Shown here piece by piece: positions 6,368 through 12,878 of a stretch of 12,878 nucleotides of DNA. Under the pieces are notes generated by a model. It saw only the letters and a program-made list of their open reading frames with translations. It searched no databases and was not told the DNA's origin. Each line of letters starts with the position of its first letter. The stretch's first letter is position 1. A program made the translations under genes and the position numbers. The stretch is taken from positions 1-12,878 of the forward strand of contig CAXBDI010000112.1 of assembly GCA_963974445.1 (NCBI GenBank), in the 5' to 3' direction. The DNA comes from JACKII01 sp963974445. Lineage in GTDB: Bacteria; Pseudomonadota; Alphaproteobacteria; Bin95.

Positions 6368-6955
6368 ATGTCCGATTTTGTTCTCGACCGGCGCGAAGCG
6401 ATCCCGCGTCTGATTGAAAATGCCGACCAGTATCTGATCGTCACTGGCCTCGCCGGGACAGCGCGCGATATCGCGCATCTCTGCGGGGCGGAAGGCGCCA
6501 ACTACTATACCATGGCCGGCGCGATGGGCGGAGCCGTCTCCATGGGCCTCGGCCTGGCGCTGGCGCAGCCGGACAAGCGGGTCTTGTGCGTCACCGGCGA
6601 CGGCGAACTGCTGATGAATGTCGGGGCGCTGGCGACCGTGGCGGTGATGAACCCGGCGAACTTCGGCATCATCTGCGTCGACAACGGCCATTATGGCGAG
6701 ACCGGCAATCAGGTCTCGCACACAGGCCATGTCACCGACCTGGCGGTGATGGCGTCAGGCGCCGGCATCAAGCAGGTGCGGACCGTTGCGCATGAAGGCG
6801 ATATCGCCGATGCGGCGGCGATGGTGAAGGGCGGCAACGCGACCTTCTTCGTCCACCTGAAGGTGAACGACGGCCCGCCGGCGGTCGTGAAGCGCTCGTT
6901 GGATGCGAACTATACGAAGACGGTCTTTCGCAAGGCGCTGCTGGGCTCGGCTTGA
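6368..6955 (+). CDS. ThDP-dependent 2-oxoacid decarboxylase, PP-domain (beta) subunit, sulfopyruvate/phosphonopyruvate decarboxylase type
   Basis: This 195-residue protein is the C-terminal, diphosphate-binding half of a ThDP decarboxylase, comparable with ComE. The metal and diphosphate motif is seen as GDGELLMNVGALATVA (77-92), closing with VDNGHYGETG (104-113); Asp78 and Asn106 are the expected magnesium ligands. AMGGAVSMGLGLALAQPDK (52-70) is the usual lead-in strand and helix of this domain. Together with the preceding gene the pair totals 375 residues, about the size of fused phosphonopyruvate decarboxylases, so the enzyme appears whole but split. The stop lies 5 bases from the stop of convergent xerD. 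A role in decarboxylating a 2-oxoacid to an aldehyde or related product is from family knowledge; the natural substrate is unknown. Confidence 0.82.
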   Translation: MSDFVLDRREAIPRLIENADQYLIVTGLAGTARDIAHLCGAEGANYYTMAGAMGGAVSMGLGLALAQPDKRVLCVTGDGELLMNVGALATVAVMNPANFGIICVDNGHYGETGNQVSHTGHVTDLAVMASGAGIKQVRTVAHEGDIADAAAMVKGGNATFFVHLKVNDGPPAVVKRSLDANYTKTVFRKALLGSA

Positions 6956-6960
6956 GGCGG

Positions 6961-7869
6961 CTAATCCGCCAGCGGGTGGTGTTCCAGCACCAGCGCGCGG
7001 CGGCGTTCTTCCAGCACGTGGGTGTAAATCTGGGTCGTGCCGATGTCGGCATGGCCCAGCATCGTCTGCAACGCCCGCAGATCGGCCCCGTGCGCCAGCA
7101 GGTGCGTCGCAAAGGCGTGGCGCAGTACGTGCGGTGAGACTTTGGCGGGGTCGAGGCCGGCCTCCAGCGCCAGCGCTTTCAGCAATTGGCCGATGCGCCG
7201 GCGGGTCAAGTGGCCCTCAGTGCTGCGCGAGGGGAATAGCCAGTGGCCTAAGCTGGGGGCCGTCACGAAGACACCGCGGACTGCCAGGTATTTGTCCAGG
7301 GCTGCGATGGCGGCGCGGCCGACCGGGACCAACCGCTCACGCCCGCCCTTGCCGCGCAGCCACAAGGCGCCGGCGGCCGCGCCCTGGCGAGCGGCGGCGG
7401 CGGGCAGGCTGACCAGCTCAGTGACGCGGAGGCCGGTGGCGTAGAGCAGTTCGACGATGGCGGCGAGCCGCAGGCCCTCCGGTCCTTGCATCGCGTGCAC
7501 CGTCTGCAACAAAGCGTCAACGTCGGCGGGTGAGAGGAATTTCGGCAGGGGTTGCGCGGCGCGGGGCGAGTCGAGCGACGCGGTCGGGTCGTCCTCACGA
7601 CGCGCCTCGCTGACCAGAAAGCGATAGAACTGGCGCAAGGCCGACAGGCGCCGCGCCTGCGTGCTGCTGGCGAGGCCGGCGGCGGCCATCGCCTGCAACG
7701 CCCGTCGCAGTTCCTCGGCGGCGGCATCGCTCAGCGCGGATGGCGCTATTGAGCTTGCAACCGCGCGCAGGTCGCGACCATAGGCCTCCAGAGTGTTGCG
7801 CGCAGCCGCGCGTTCCGCCGCCATCGCCTCCAGAAATGCCTCGATGGCAGGGTCAGATGCCGGCTGCAA
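6961..7869 (-). CDS. xerD: Tyrosine recombinase XerD
   Basis: This 302-residue site-specific recombinase should act with XerC at the chromosomal dif site to resolve chromosome dimers. The N-terminal SAM-like DNA-binding domain covers about residues 8-90, including ARNTLEAYGRDL (23-34). All catalytic residues are present: Arg148 in ATGLRVTEL, Lys174 in LRGKGGRER, His247 and Arg250 in SPHVLRHAFATHLL, His273 in MLGHADIGTT, and Tyr282 in QIYTHV. The ending EHHPLAD resembles the XerD tail HHPRA, which favours XerD over XerC. The best start is TTG at 7869, overlapping the upstream gene by 17 bases. The first in-frame ATG (7824) would cut into the N-terminal domain. It is the last gene of a three-gene overlapping set and converges on the decarboxylase genes. 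No integron or phage context is seen. Confidence 0.9.
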   Translation of the reverse strand: MQPASDPAIEAFLEAMAAERAAARNTLEAYGRDLRAVASSIAPSALSDAAAEELRRALQAMAAAGLASSTQARRLSALRQFYRFLVSEARREDDPTASLDSPRAAQPLPKFLSPADVDALLQTVHAMQGPEGLRLAAIVELLYATGLRVTELVSLPAAAARQGAAAGALWLRGKGGRERLVPVGRAAIAALDKYLAVRGVFVTAPSLGHWLFPSRSTEGHLTRRRIGQLLKALALEAGLDPAKVSPHVLRHAFATHLLAHGADLRALQTMLGHADIGTTQIYTHVLEERRRALVLEHHPLAD

Positions 7870-9391
7870 GGGCGAGTTCCACGGCGATCGCTCGCGCGCC
7901 GGCGGGGTCGACCTGCGCCAGTGCCTCGACCGCCTGAACCTTCAATCCATCGCTGGGCGGCGGTGAGCCGGAAAGGGCGCTGATGGCCAATAGCGCAGCC
8001 TCGCCCATTGACGCGGCCGCCAGCGCCCGGCCGGCGGCGGAGCGGTCGGCTTGCGGTGGTTTTGTGTCCGGCGCCGGCGAGCCGAGGGCTTGCAGCATCC
8101 CTGCGGCCAAAGCCGCTTGTGCGTTGCTGGGTTTTGCGGCCTTGCGCCAGGCTCCCCACCAAATATGGGGAGGCGGCACCTCCTCGCCCACCAATGCTTG
8201 GATGGCGTAAGAGGCGTCGCGGGCATCGGTGCCGACGGGCTGGAACGCAGCGGCTCTCAGCGCACCCTGCCACACGCCGATACTGCCGACATCGCCGGCG
8301 ATCACTGCCGCGCGCAATGCCTTGGCAGCGAAGTCCGGCGGCACGGCGGCACGGTCAAGGCCGGCGATATTGGCCAAGGTGAATGGGGCCAATTGCGCAT
8401 AGAGGTCAGCCGCGGCAGCCGCAGACCAGAAGGCGTCAAGCGCCGGCAGTTGTTGGGCCGGGGAGGATGCAAACGCCGCCTGCCGGTAGGCGACGCCCAG
8501 CGGCGTGGTCAGTTCCGTCGCCAGATAGAGCTGCACCAGCAGATCCGCCGGCAACACGTTCGCGGCGACCGCACGTTCGGCGGCGGCGGTGCGCAATTCC
8601 AGGCCGGCGGTCGGCAGCCGGGCGATGCCCGCGGCAAGGGTCGGTGAGGCGTCCGGCCATTTTGGCGCGATCATCGGCACGTTCAGCGCCCGTAGCATCG
8701 CCACGTGCAGCGGGGTGCTGGGCGTCACCGACAAAGTCGTGGCGCGCTGCGGAAATTGGCGGGCGAGAAACATGGCGTTGAACGTGGGGTCATCTGCGCC
8801 CAACTCATCGGCCAGCATCACCGCGACCATCGCCTCCTCTTCCTGGCCGCGCAGCAGATGGCAGAAGGCCCGTAGGCGTTGCCAGAATGCGGACGTGCCG
8901 TTCTCGCCGGACTGCGCAGTCAAGGTGCAGACGCCGGCCAGATCGTTGCGCAGCAGTCCGACAGTCGCCTGAGCATCCCACAGCGGTTGATCGGCCAGCG
9001 ACTGGTCGACCCTTTCCGCCAGGTCGAGCGCGTCCTGCTCCGCCCCCAGGCGGGCCAGCGCCGCGACCCGAAGGCTGGCGAGCGACGGCGTGACCGAATC
9101 GCCGGGCGGTGGTGCGGCAGCGACGCGCAGCAAATTGACGAGCATGCTGTGCTGGGCTGGGCTGGAAATCCGCGGCGGCAGGCCGGCGATGGCGGCTGCG
9201 AGGCGCTGCGGCGTCGTGCCCTGCCACAACCCGTCCGGCAGGCCGGCCTCGTACGGCTGTGCCAGCCCAACCTGCTCCGGGTTGGTGTCGAGGAAGCGAA
9301 CCGTCTGGGCAGCCGCTCCGTTGGAAAAAACCAGAGCTGCCACCACGAGAAATGGCGCAAGGAGACGGCTATTTCTGCTCAAAACGGGCAC
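7853..9391 (-). CDS. Exported Ala-rich helical protein of unknown function
   Basis: About 512 residues. From GTG 9391 the protein begins with a short basic region (RNSR) and a hydrophobic run LLAPFLVVAALVFSNG. A likely signal peptidase I site, GAAA|QT, follows with cleavage after Ala28, so the product should be periplasmic. The mature part is rich in Ala, Leu and Pro and reads as many short amphipathic helices, for example ALARLGAEQDALDLAERV, resembling tetratricopeptide-like solenoids, although no repeat is clear enough to count. No catalytic motif is recognised. The start is uncertain: TTG 9382 is an alternative, and a TTG at 9463 would add an improbable N-terminus. It overlaps the small membrane protein gene upstream by 23 bases and xerD downstream by 17 bases. 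Low-complexity proteins like this may be misnamed in databases. Confidence 0.75.
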   Translation of the reverse strand: MPVLSRNSRLLAPFLVVAALVFSNGAAAQTVRFLDTNPEQVGLAQPYEAGLPDGLWQGTTPQRLAAAIAGLPPRISSPAQHSMLVNLLRVAAAPPPGDSVTPSLASLRVAALARLGAEQDALDLAERVDQSLADQPLWDAQATVGLLRNDLAGVCTLTAQSGENGTSAFWQRLRAFCHLLRGQEEEAMVAVMLADELGADDPTFNAMFLARQFPQRATTLSVTPSTPLHVAMLRALNVPMIAPKWPDASPTLAAGIARLPTAGLELRTAAAERAVAANVLPADLLVQLYLATELTTPLGVAYRQAAFASSPAQQLPALDAFWSAAAAADLYAQLAPFTLANIAGLDRAAVPPDFAAKALRAAVIAGDVGSIGVWQGALRAAAFQPVGTDARDASYAIQALVGEEVPPPHIWWGAWRKAAKPSNAQAALAAGMLQALGSPAPDTKPPQADRSAAGRALAAASMGEAALLAISALSGSPPPSDGLKVQAVEALAQVDPAGARAIAVELALAAGI

Positions 9392-9512
9392 TCGGCAACG
9401 TCTTTTCAATGGTTTCGGTCGGTGGGGGGACGTCGCCCATGGCGATATAAAGCGCACCGCCAAGCGCGGCGAGTACGGCCAATCCGAGTAGTCCCAGGAT
9501 GATTTGTCCCAT
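9369..9512 (-). CDS. Small single-pass membrane protein of 47 residues
   Basis: ATG 9512 to TAG 9369 encodes a 47-residue protein. Residues 3-24 form one hydrophobic helix (IILGLLGLAVLAALGGALYI), followed by a short hydrophilic tail with DVPPPTETIEKTLPSARF (27-44). The helix followed by a PPPT...EK.LP.ARF tail looks like small inner-membrane proteins found next to this locus in other Rhodospirillales, as I recall from family knowledge. GAAGGAT-like bases (AAGGA) lie about 10 bases before the ATG. The 3' end overlaps the start of the exported protein gene by 23 bases, which suggests translational coupling and a shared job at the envelope. The coding frame is GC-rich at third positions and free of rare features. 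Function is unknown. Confidence 0.72.
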   Translation of the reverse strand: MGQIILGLLGLAVLAALGGALYIAMGDVPPPTETIEKTLPSARFEQK

Positions 9513-9636
9513 CCGCAATGGATCCTTCGTGGATGGATCGGAAAGTGTTTTTCACAGGGTGGATTGCCACCTTAGCGGATTCTCAGGCTTAGCATAGCTT
9601 GACGATAGGGGTATTCCTGCGCCATGGAATCGCGCC
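9513..9636. promoter_or_regulatory. Divergent intergenic region between the xerD set and aroKB
   Basis: These 124 bases must hold the promoters of both directions. A perfect 5-base stem with a 4-base loop, GGTGG-ATTG-CCACC, lies at 9558-9571. A shorter GTGTTTTTCAC inverted repeat lies just before it. A TTGACG (9599-9604) occurs ahead of aroK, but without a good -10 at the right distance. The inverted repeat could be an operator or a leader hairpin; this is a guess from position alone. Confidence 0.4.
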
Positions 9637-10233
9637 ATGAGTAGAGCAACCGCAGCGGCAGAGGCCGCAAACCCCGCCATCGTCGCCCGCCCGGACCGGA
9701 GCATCGTGCTGGTCGGCATGATGGGCGTCGGCAAAACCACTATCGGCAAGCGCCTGGCGCACCGCCTGGGCATGGACTTTATCGACGCCGATGCCGAGAT
9801 CGAGAAGGCGGCGGGATACACGATCCCGGAGATCTTCGAGAAATTCGGCGAGGAGCAGTTCCGAGATGGCGAGCGCCGCGTCATCGCGCGACTGCTGAAG
9901 GACGAGGCGGCGCACGTGATGGCGGCGGGCGGTGGCGCCTTCAACGATCCGGAGACGAGAGAGAGGATTGCCGAGCGCGGCATCTCCGTCTGGCTGCGCG
10001 CCGATCTGGAGGTGCTGTCGCGCCGTGTCGCCCGCCGCACCAACCGACCATTGCTGGAAGGCGTCAATGTCGATGAGCGGCTCGCAGCCTTGATGGAACA
10101 GCGCGGGCCGAACTACGCCTTGGCCGATCTGCATCTGGACACCACCGAGGGCGAGCCGGACGATAGCGTCGACACGTTGATCCGGGCGTTGGAGGATGGC
10201 GGCTATATGAAGGTCTATGCATGCCGGGACTAA
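9637..10233 (+). CDS. aroK: Shikimate kinase
   Basis: At 198 residues this enzyme phosphorylates shikimate to shikimate 3-phosphate with ATP, the fifth step of chorismate synthesis. The P-loop is GMMGVGKTT (27-35). The shikimate-binding DxD is seen as FIDADAEIE (48-56), with Asp50 and Asp52. FGEEQFRDGER (70-80) holds the substrate arginine and AAGGGAF (96-102) is the Walker-B-like glycine stretch. The lid arginine is in TNRPLLEG (135-142), and EQRGPNYALAD (154-164) follows. About 20 residues precede the family core, an extension common in alphaproteobacteria. The start at 9637 has only a weak site (TGGAAT) ahead of it and may be slightly off. The gene overlaps aroB by 13 bases, so the two are translated together. 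Confidence 0.95.
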   Translation: MSRATAAAEAANPAIVARPDRSIVLVGMMGVGKTTIGKRLAHRLGMDFIDADAEIEKAAGYTIPEIFEKFGEEQFRDGERRVIARLLKDEAAHVMAAGGGAFNDPETRERIAERGISVWLRADLEVLSRRVARRTNRPLLEGVNVDERLAALMEQRGPNYALADLHLDTTEGEPDDSVDTLIRALEDGGYMKVYACRD

Positions 10234-11357
10234 GCGGCGTCGAACGCCTGCGGGTCGATCTGGGCGGCGCGTCGGGCGACCGCTCCTACGATATTCTGAT
10301 CGGTCCGGGGCTGATTGCGACGGCAGGCAAGCTGATTGCCGAACGGCTTGGCGGCCGGCGTGCGGTGATTCTGACCGATAGCAGCGTGGGGCCGCTCTAC
10401 GCCGAGGCGATGCAGCGCTCGCTGAGGGCCGCCGGTATTGCCTCTGAAACTTTGACCATCCCGGCGGGTGAGGCGTCCAAAGGCTTTGACCGGCTTGGCG
10501 AGCTACTGGACCTGTGCCTGGACGCCGGGCTGGACCGCAAGAGCTTTCTGGTAGCGCTGGGCGGCGGCGTGGTGGGGGACTTGGGCGGCTTTCTGGCGGC
10601 GATTCTGCTGCGCGGCATCGACTATGTGCAGGTGCCGACGACGCTGCTGAGCCAAGTCGATAGCTCGGTCGGTGGCAAGACCGCGATCAACACCCGCCAT
10701 GGCAAGAACCTGGTTGGCGCCTTCCATCAGCCGCGCCTGGTGCTGGCGGATACCGACGTGCTGGCGAGCCTGCCGCGCCGGGAGTTGCTCTCCGGCTATG
10801 CGGAAGTGGCGAAATACGGCTTGATCGATCAGCCTGAGTTCTGGTCCTGGCTGGAGCAGAATGCCGAACGCGTGCTGGCGCTGGAGCCTGAAGCGCTGGC
10901 GCAAGCGGTGCGGGTCAGTTGCGAGGCGAAGGCCGCCGTGGTCGCATTGGACGAGCGCGAGGGTGGCGCCAGGGCGCTGCTCAACCTCGGCCACACATTC
11001 GGCCATGCGCTGGAGGCGGAGGCCGGCTATGGCGGGCAGGTGCTGCATGGCGAGGCGGTGGCAGTCGGCATGGCGCTCGCCTTTCGCCATTCGGCGCGGC
11101 TCGGCCTTTGCGATGCGGCGGCGGTGGCTCGGGTCGAGGCGCATCTGACAGGTGTCGGCTTGCCGGTGTCGCCGCGCCAGATCATGGGGCAAAACCCGCC
11201 GTCCATCGATCGGCTGATGGCGCGCATGGCGTCGGACAAGAAGGCGGAGGCCGGGAAACTCACCCTGATCCTGGCCCGCGGCATCGGCCAGAGTTTCATC
11301 GCGAAAGACGCCGACGCGGCGCAGGTGATCGAGACCTGGCGGGTGGCGTTAGGTTAG
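10221..11357 (+). CDS. aroB: 3-dehydroquinate synthase
   Basis: This 378-residue cytosolic enzyme converts DAHP to 3-dehydroquinate, the second step of the shikimate pathway, using NAD and a divalent metal. The NAD-binding GGGVVGDLGGF is at 114-124. The active-site run VPTTLLSQVDSSVGGKTAIN (138-157) is complete. Expected metal ligands are Glu195 in GYAEVAKYG, His258 in NLGHTFGHALE and His276 in LHGEAVAVGM. The length is typical and no key residue is missing. ATG 10221 lies inside the end of aroK, 7 bases after AAGG (10210-10213), which supports both the start and coupling. The aroK-aroB order is the usual one in proteobacteria. Confidence 0.96.
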   Translation: MPGLSGVERLRVDLGGASGDRSYDILIGPGLIATAGKLIAERLGGRRAVILTDSSVGPLYAEAMQRSLRAAGIASETLTIPAGEASKGFDRLGELLDLCLDAGLDRKSFLVALGGGVVGDLGGFLAAILLRGIDYVQVPTTLLSQVDSSVGGKTAINTRHGKNLVGAFHQPRLVLADTDVLASLPRRELLSGYAEVAKYGLIDQPEFWSWLEQNAERVLALEPEALAQAVRVSCEAKAAVVALDEREGGARALLNLGHTFGHALEAEAGYGGQVLHGEAVAVGMALAFRHSARLGLCDAAAVARVEAHLTGVGLPVSPRQIMGQNPPSIDRLMARMASDKKAEAGKLTLILARGIGQSFIAKDADAAQVIETWRVALG

Positions 11358-11422
11358 CGTAAGTGGGATAAAGCGTCGGCCCGTCCTATTTCGCATCAAA
11401 GGGGGAAGTCTTGACTTTCCAT

Positions 11423-11481
11423 CCGGCGGCTCGCAATGACGCCGGAAGGTGGGTTTTCGACGGCCGTTATCTCACCCCACC
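11423..11481. terminator. Inverted repeats in the convergent gap after aroB, possible bidirectional terminator
   Basis: Between the converging stops of aroB and the permease gene the sequence CCGGCG (11423-11428) pairs perfectly with CGCCGG (11440-11445) across an 11-base loop, followed by GGTGGGTTTT. A second pair, GGTGGG (11448-11453) and CCCACC (11476-11481), encloses an 8-base palindrome, ACGGCCGT. The T run is short, so factor-independent termination is not assured. The segment also reads, on the minus strand, as GCGTCATTGCGAG, like part of dispersed intergenic repeats seen in other proteobacteria. Confidence 0.4.
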
Positions 11482-12354
11482 TCACCGCCGTCTCGCCTCC
11501 GAGGCGGCGATATAGCTGACGCTGGTGAAGATGATTACGCCGCCGGCGACGGTGTAGGCGTCCGGCACCTCCGCATAGAGCACGTATCCGAGTATCGCCG
11601 CGAATGGCAGCCGCAGATAGTCGAACGGCATCACCACGCCGGCCTCGCCGTGCGAAAGCGCCCGCGTCAGGCACATGTGCGCGCTGTAACCGCCAATCGC
11701 CAGCAGTGCGATCCAGGGGATGGTGGCAACCCCGGGCGTCACCCACACGACAGCGGTCGGAATCGCCGACAGCACCAGGATCGTGAAATTCACCGAGAAC
11801 ACCATCTGCGTCGGCTTGTCGGTGCCGCTCATCATCTTCACGATGGTGTTGGAGACGGCATAGAATACCGCACAGCCGAGTAGCGCCATGGTAGCCGGTC
11901 CGATCTCGCCAAAGCCGGGCCGCACGATCACCAGAATGCCGGTAAAGCCGACCATCGCGGCGATGGACCGCTTCATCCCCGGCCGCTCTCCGACCAGCAG
12001 CGCCGTCAGCAGGATGGTCATCAGCGGGTAGGTGGATTGCAGGGCGCTGGCGTCGGCCAAAGGGGCATTCGCGACGCCGTAGAACATCAGGCTCATGGCG
12101 GTAAACGTGCTGACGCCGCGCAGCAGATGCAGCCGCCAGCGGGCGGAGCGGAAGGCATTCAGACGCTGCTGCAGCAGCCATGGCCCCATCAGCGCCAGTG
12201 TAAAGACCGAGCGGATGAACAGGATCTCGAACGTCGGCAGCGTGGCGCTCAACTCGCGCACGGCGACGAAGAGGCCGGAGAACGCGACCGCCGCGCCCAG
12301 CATCCAGGCGATGCCGAGCGGGTTGTTGATCGGGTGGATGGGCATGGCGGTCAT
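11482..12354 (-). CDS. EamA/DMT-family permease
   Basis: This 290-residue inner-membrane protein contains two EamA domains, about residues 13-145 and 153-285, and around ten hydrophobic segments (roughly 14-33, 42-62, 76-96, 103-122, 130-145, 153-172, 185-205, 211-229, 240-261 and 267-284). The LVGERPG motif after the fourth segment (120-126) and the matching YAEVPDAYTVAG (260-271) are the family signatures. Members export metabolites, amino acids or drugs, and the substrate here is unknown. Two ATGs (12354 and 12345) are possible starts. The first is 5 bases after the TAG of the upstream methyltransferase gene, whose end carries the AAGTAGG sequence that may serve as ribosome binding site. 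The genes are probably cotranscribed, though no functional link is evident. Confidence 0.88.
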   Translation of the reverse strand: MTAMPIHPINNPLGIAWMLGAAVAFSGLFVAVRELSATLPTFEILFIRSVFTLALMGPWLLQQRLNAFRSARWRLHLLRGVSTFTAMSLMFYGVANAPLADASALQSTYPLMTILLTALLVGERPGMKRSIAAMVGFTGILVIVRPGFGEIGPATMALLGCAVFYAVSNTIVKMMSGTDKPTQMVFSVNFTILVLSAIPTAVVWVTPGVATIPWIALLAIGGYSAHMCLTRALSHGEAGVVMPFDYLRLPFAAILGYVLYAEVPDAYTVAGGVIIFTSVSYIAASEARRR

Positions 12355-12359
12355 GCGGC

Positions 12360-12878
12360 CTACTTAGGCGGCCGCCGCCCGCGCCATTGCGCCAGTCGCG
12401 CCACGACTCCGCGGAACGAGCGCACCTCCTGCTCCGTCATGTTGGCGCGGCGGAAGACGTTGTGCAGGTTGCGCTGCATGGTCGGGCGCAGGTTTGCCTC
12501 GCGGTAGTACTCTGCGGCGTCGAGTTCGCGGTCGAGGTGGTCGAGCAGCGCGTCGACCTCCTGCTGCGTGGCGGGCGTACCGTCGCCGATGTCCAGCACG
12601 CCGGGCGGCGTGGCGTCGGTGGAGGTGTACCACTCGTAGCCGATCAACAGCACGGCCTGCGCCAGGTTCAGCGAGGTGAAGGCCGGGTTCAGCGGCACGG
12701 TGACGACGCCGTAGGCGCGCATCACGTCCTCGTTGACCAGGCCGGAGCGTTCCGCCCCGAACAGCACGCCGACGCGCTCACCTCTGGCCATGGTCTCGTG
12801 CATGTCGCCGGCGAGGCCGCGCGGCGTGAAGACAGGTTTCGTCATGTCGCGCGGGCGCGCGGTGGTGGCGTAGAGGCG
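12360..12878 (-). CDS. trmJ: tRNA 2'-O-methyltransferase of the TrmJ type, partial (N-terminus outside window)
   Basis: The visible 172 residues are the C-terminal part of a SpoU/TrmH (SPOUT) methyltransferase; the frame is still open at the window end (LYATTARPRDMTKPV, residues 2-16). Motif 2 is seen as FGAERSGL (40-47) and motif 3 as PLNPAFTSLNLAQAVLL (62-78), the parts that build the knotted SAM-binding site. LYATTARPRD is characteristic of the TrmJ family (YfhQ/TrmJ), which methylates the ribose of position 32 in certain tRNAs. The C-terminal extension with charged residues (EQEVRSFRG) is the expected extra helix region. Roughly 70 N-terminal residues, including motif 1, are missing by comparison with usual length. 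A methyltransferase of the same family with other target tRNAs is possible. Confidence 0.9.
   Translation of the reverse strand, partial: RLYATTARPRDMTKPVFTPRGLAGDMHETMARGERVGVLFGAERSGLVNEDVMRAYGVVTVPLNPAFTSLNLAQAVLLIGYEWYTSTDATPPGVLDIGDGTPATQQEVDALLDHLDRELDAAEYYREANLRPTMQRNLHNVFRRANMTEQEVRSFRGVVARLAQWRGRRPPK

Noticed and set aside
5909..6730. A 273-codon minus-strand frame over the ThDP decarboxylase genes.
   Set aside because: It is antisense to two genes with clear cofactor motifs and has no recognisable motif itself.
6961..7869. The tyrosine recombinase as a sign of a mobile element or integrative island.
   Set aside because: The sequence matches the housekeeping XerD in length, motifs and tail. 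No attachment repeats, excisionase, tRNA or cargo genes are present.
7746..8273. Minus-strand frames of 175 and 94 codons inside the exported-protein gene.
   Set aside because: They are alternative frames of one GC-rich gene. The chosen frame has a signal peptide and fits the overlaps with its neighbours.

Overview
The window is chromosomal DNA of a GC-rich alphaproteobacterium, probably of the Rhodospirillales. This is inferred from the strong G/C preference at third codon positions, from the protein styles, and from the arrangement of a xerD cluster divergent from aroK-aroB. No rRNA, tRNA, CRISPR array, insertion sequence or phage module was seen. The genes are packed tightly with several overlaps.

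Left edge (1-337): the first 167 bases hold the start of a minus-strand gene that runs off the window. It encodes a small CxxC...HxxxC protein with a very good ribosome binding site and AT-richer codons than its neighbours. A divergent intergenic region separates it from a luciferase-like monooxygenase gene (338-1384, plus).

Acyl-CoA block (1381-6955): on the minus strand lie a type III CoA transferase (4495-5727), a crotonase-fold protein lacking the usual hydratase glutamates (3672-4460), and the small, non-catalytic subunit of methylmalonyl-CoA mutase (1381-3426). Divergent from the CoA transferase is a two-gene thiamine-diphosphate decarboxylase (5814-6356 and 6368-6955, plus) of the sulfopyruvate/phosphonopyruvate decarboxylase type. 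Together these suggest catabolism of an organic acid through decarboxylation and CoA-ester chemistry, but the substrate cannot be read from the sequence. The partner mutase subunit MutB is not in the window.

XerD / shikimate block (6961-11357): a minus-strand overlapping set of three genes encodes a 47-residue single-pass membrane protein, a large exported Ala-rich helical protein of unknown function, and the chromosome-dimer recombinase XerD. Divergent from it are aroK and aroB, overlapping by 13 bases, which encode two enzymes of chorismate synthesis.

Right edge (11358-12878): a short convergent intergenic region with inverted repeats is followed on the minus strand by an EamA/DMT-family permease. 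Just upstream of the permease, 5 bases away, is a tRNA 2'-O-methyltransferase of the TrmJ type, cut by the window end.

No clearly new system is demonstrated. The most interesting leads are the split ThDP decarboxylase beside the CoA transferase/PaaG-like crotonase pair, the overlapping small-membrane-protein / exported-protein / xerD operon, and the orphan zinc-ribbon-like gene at the left edge.
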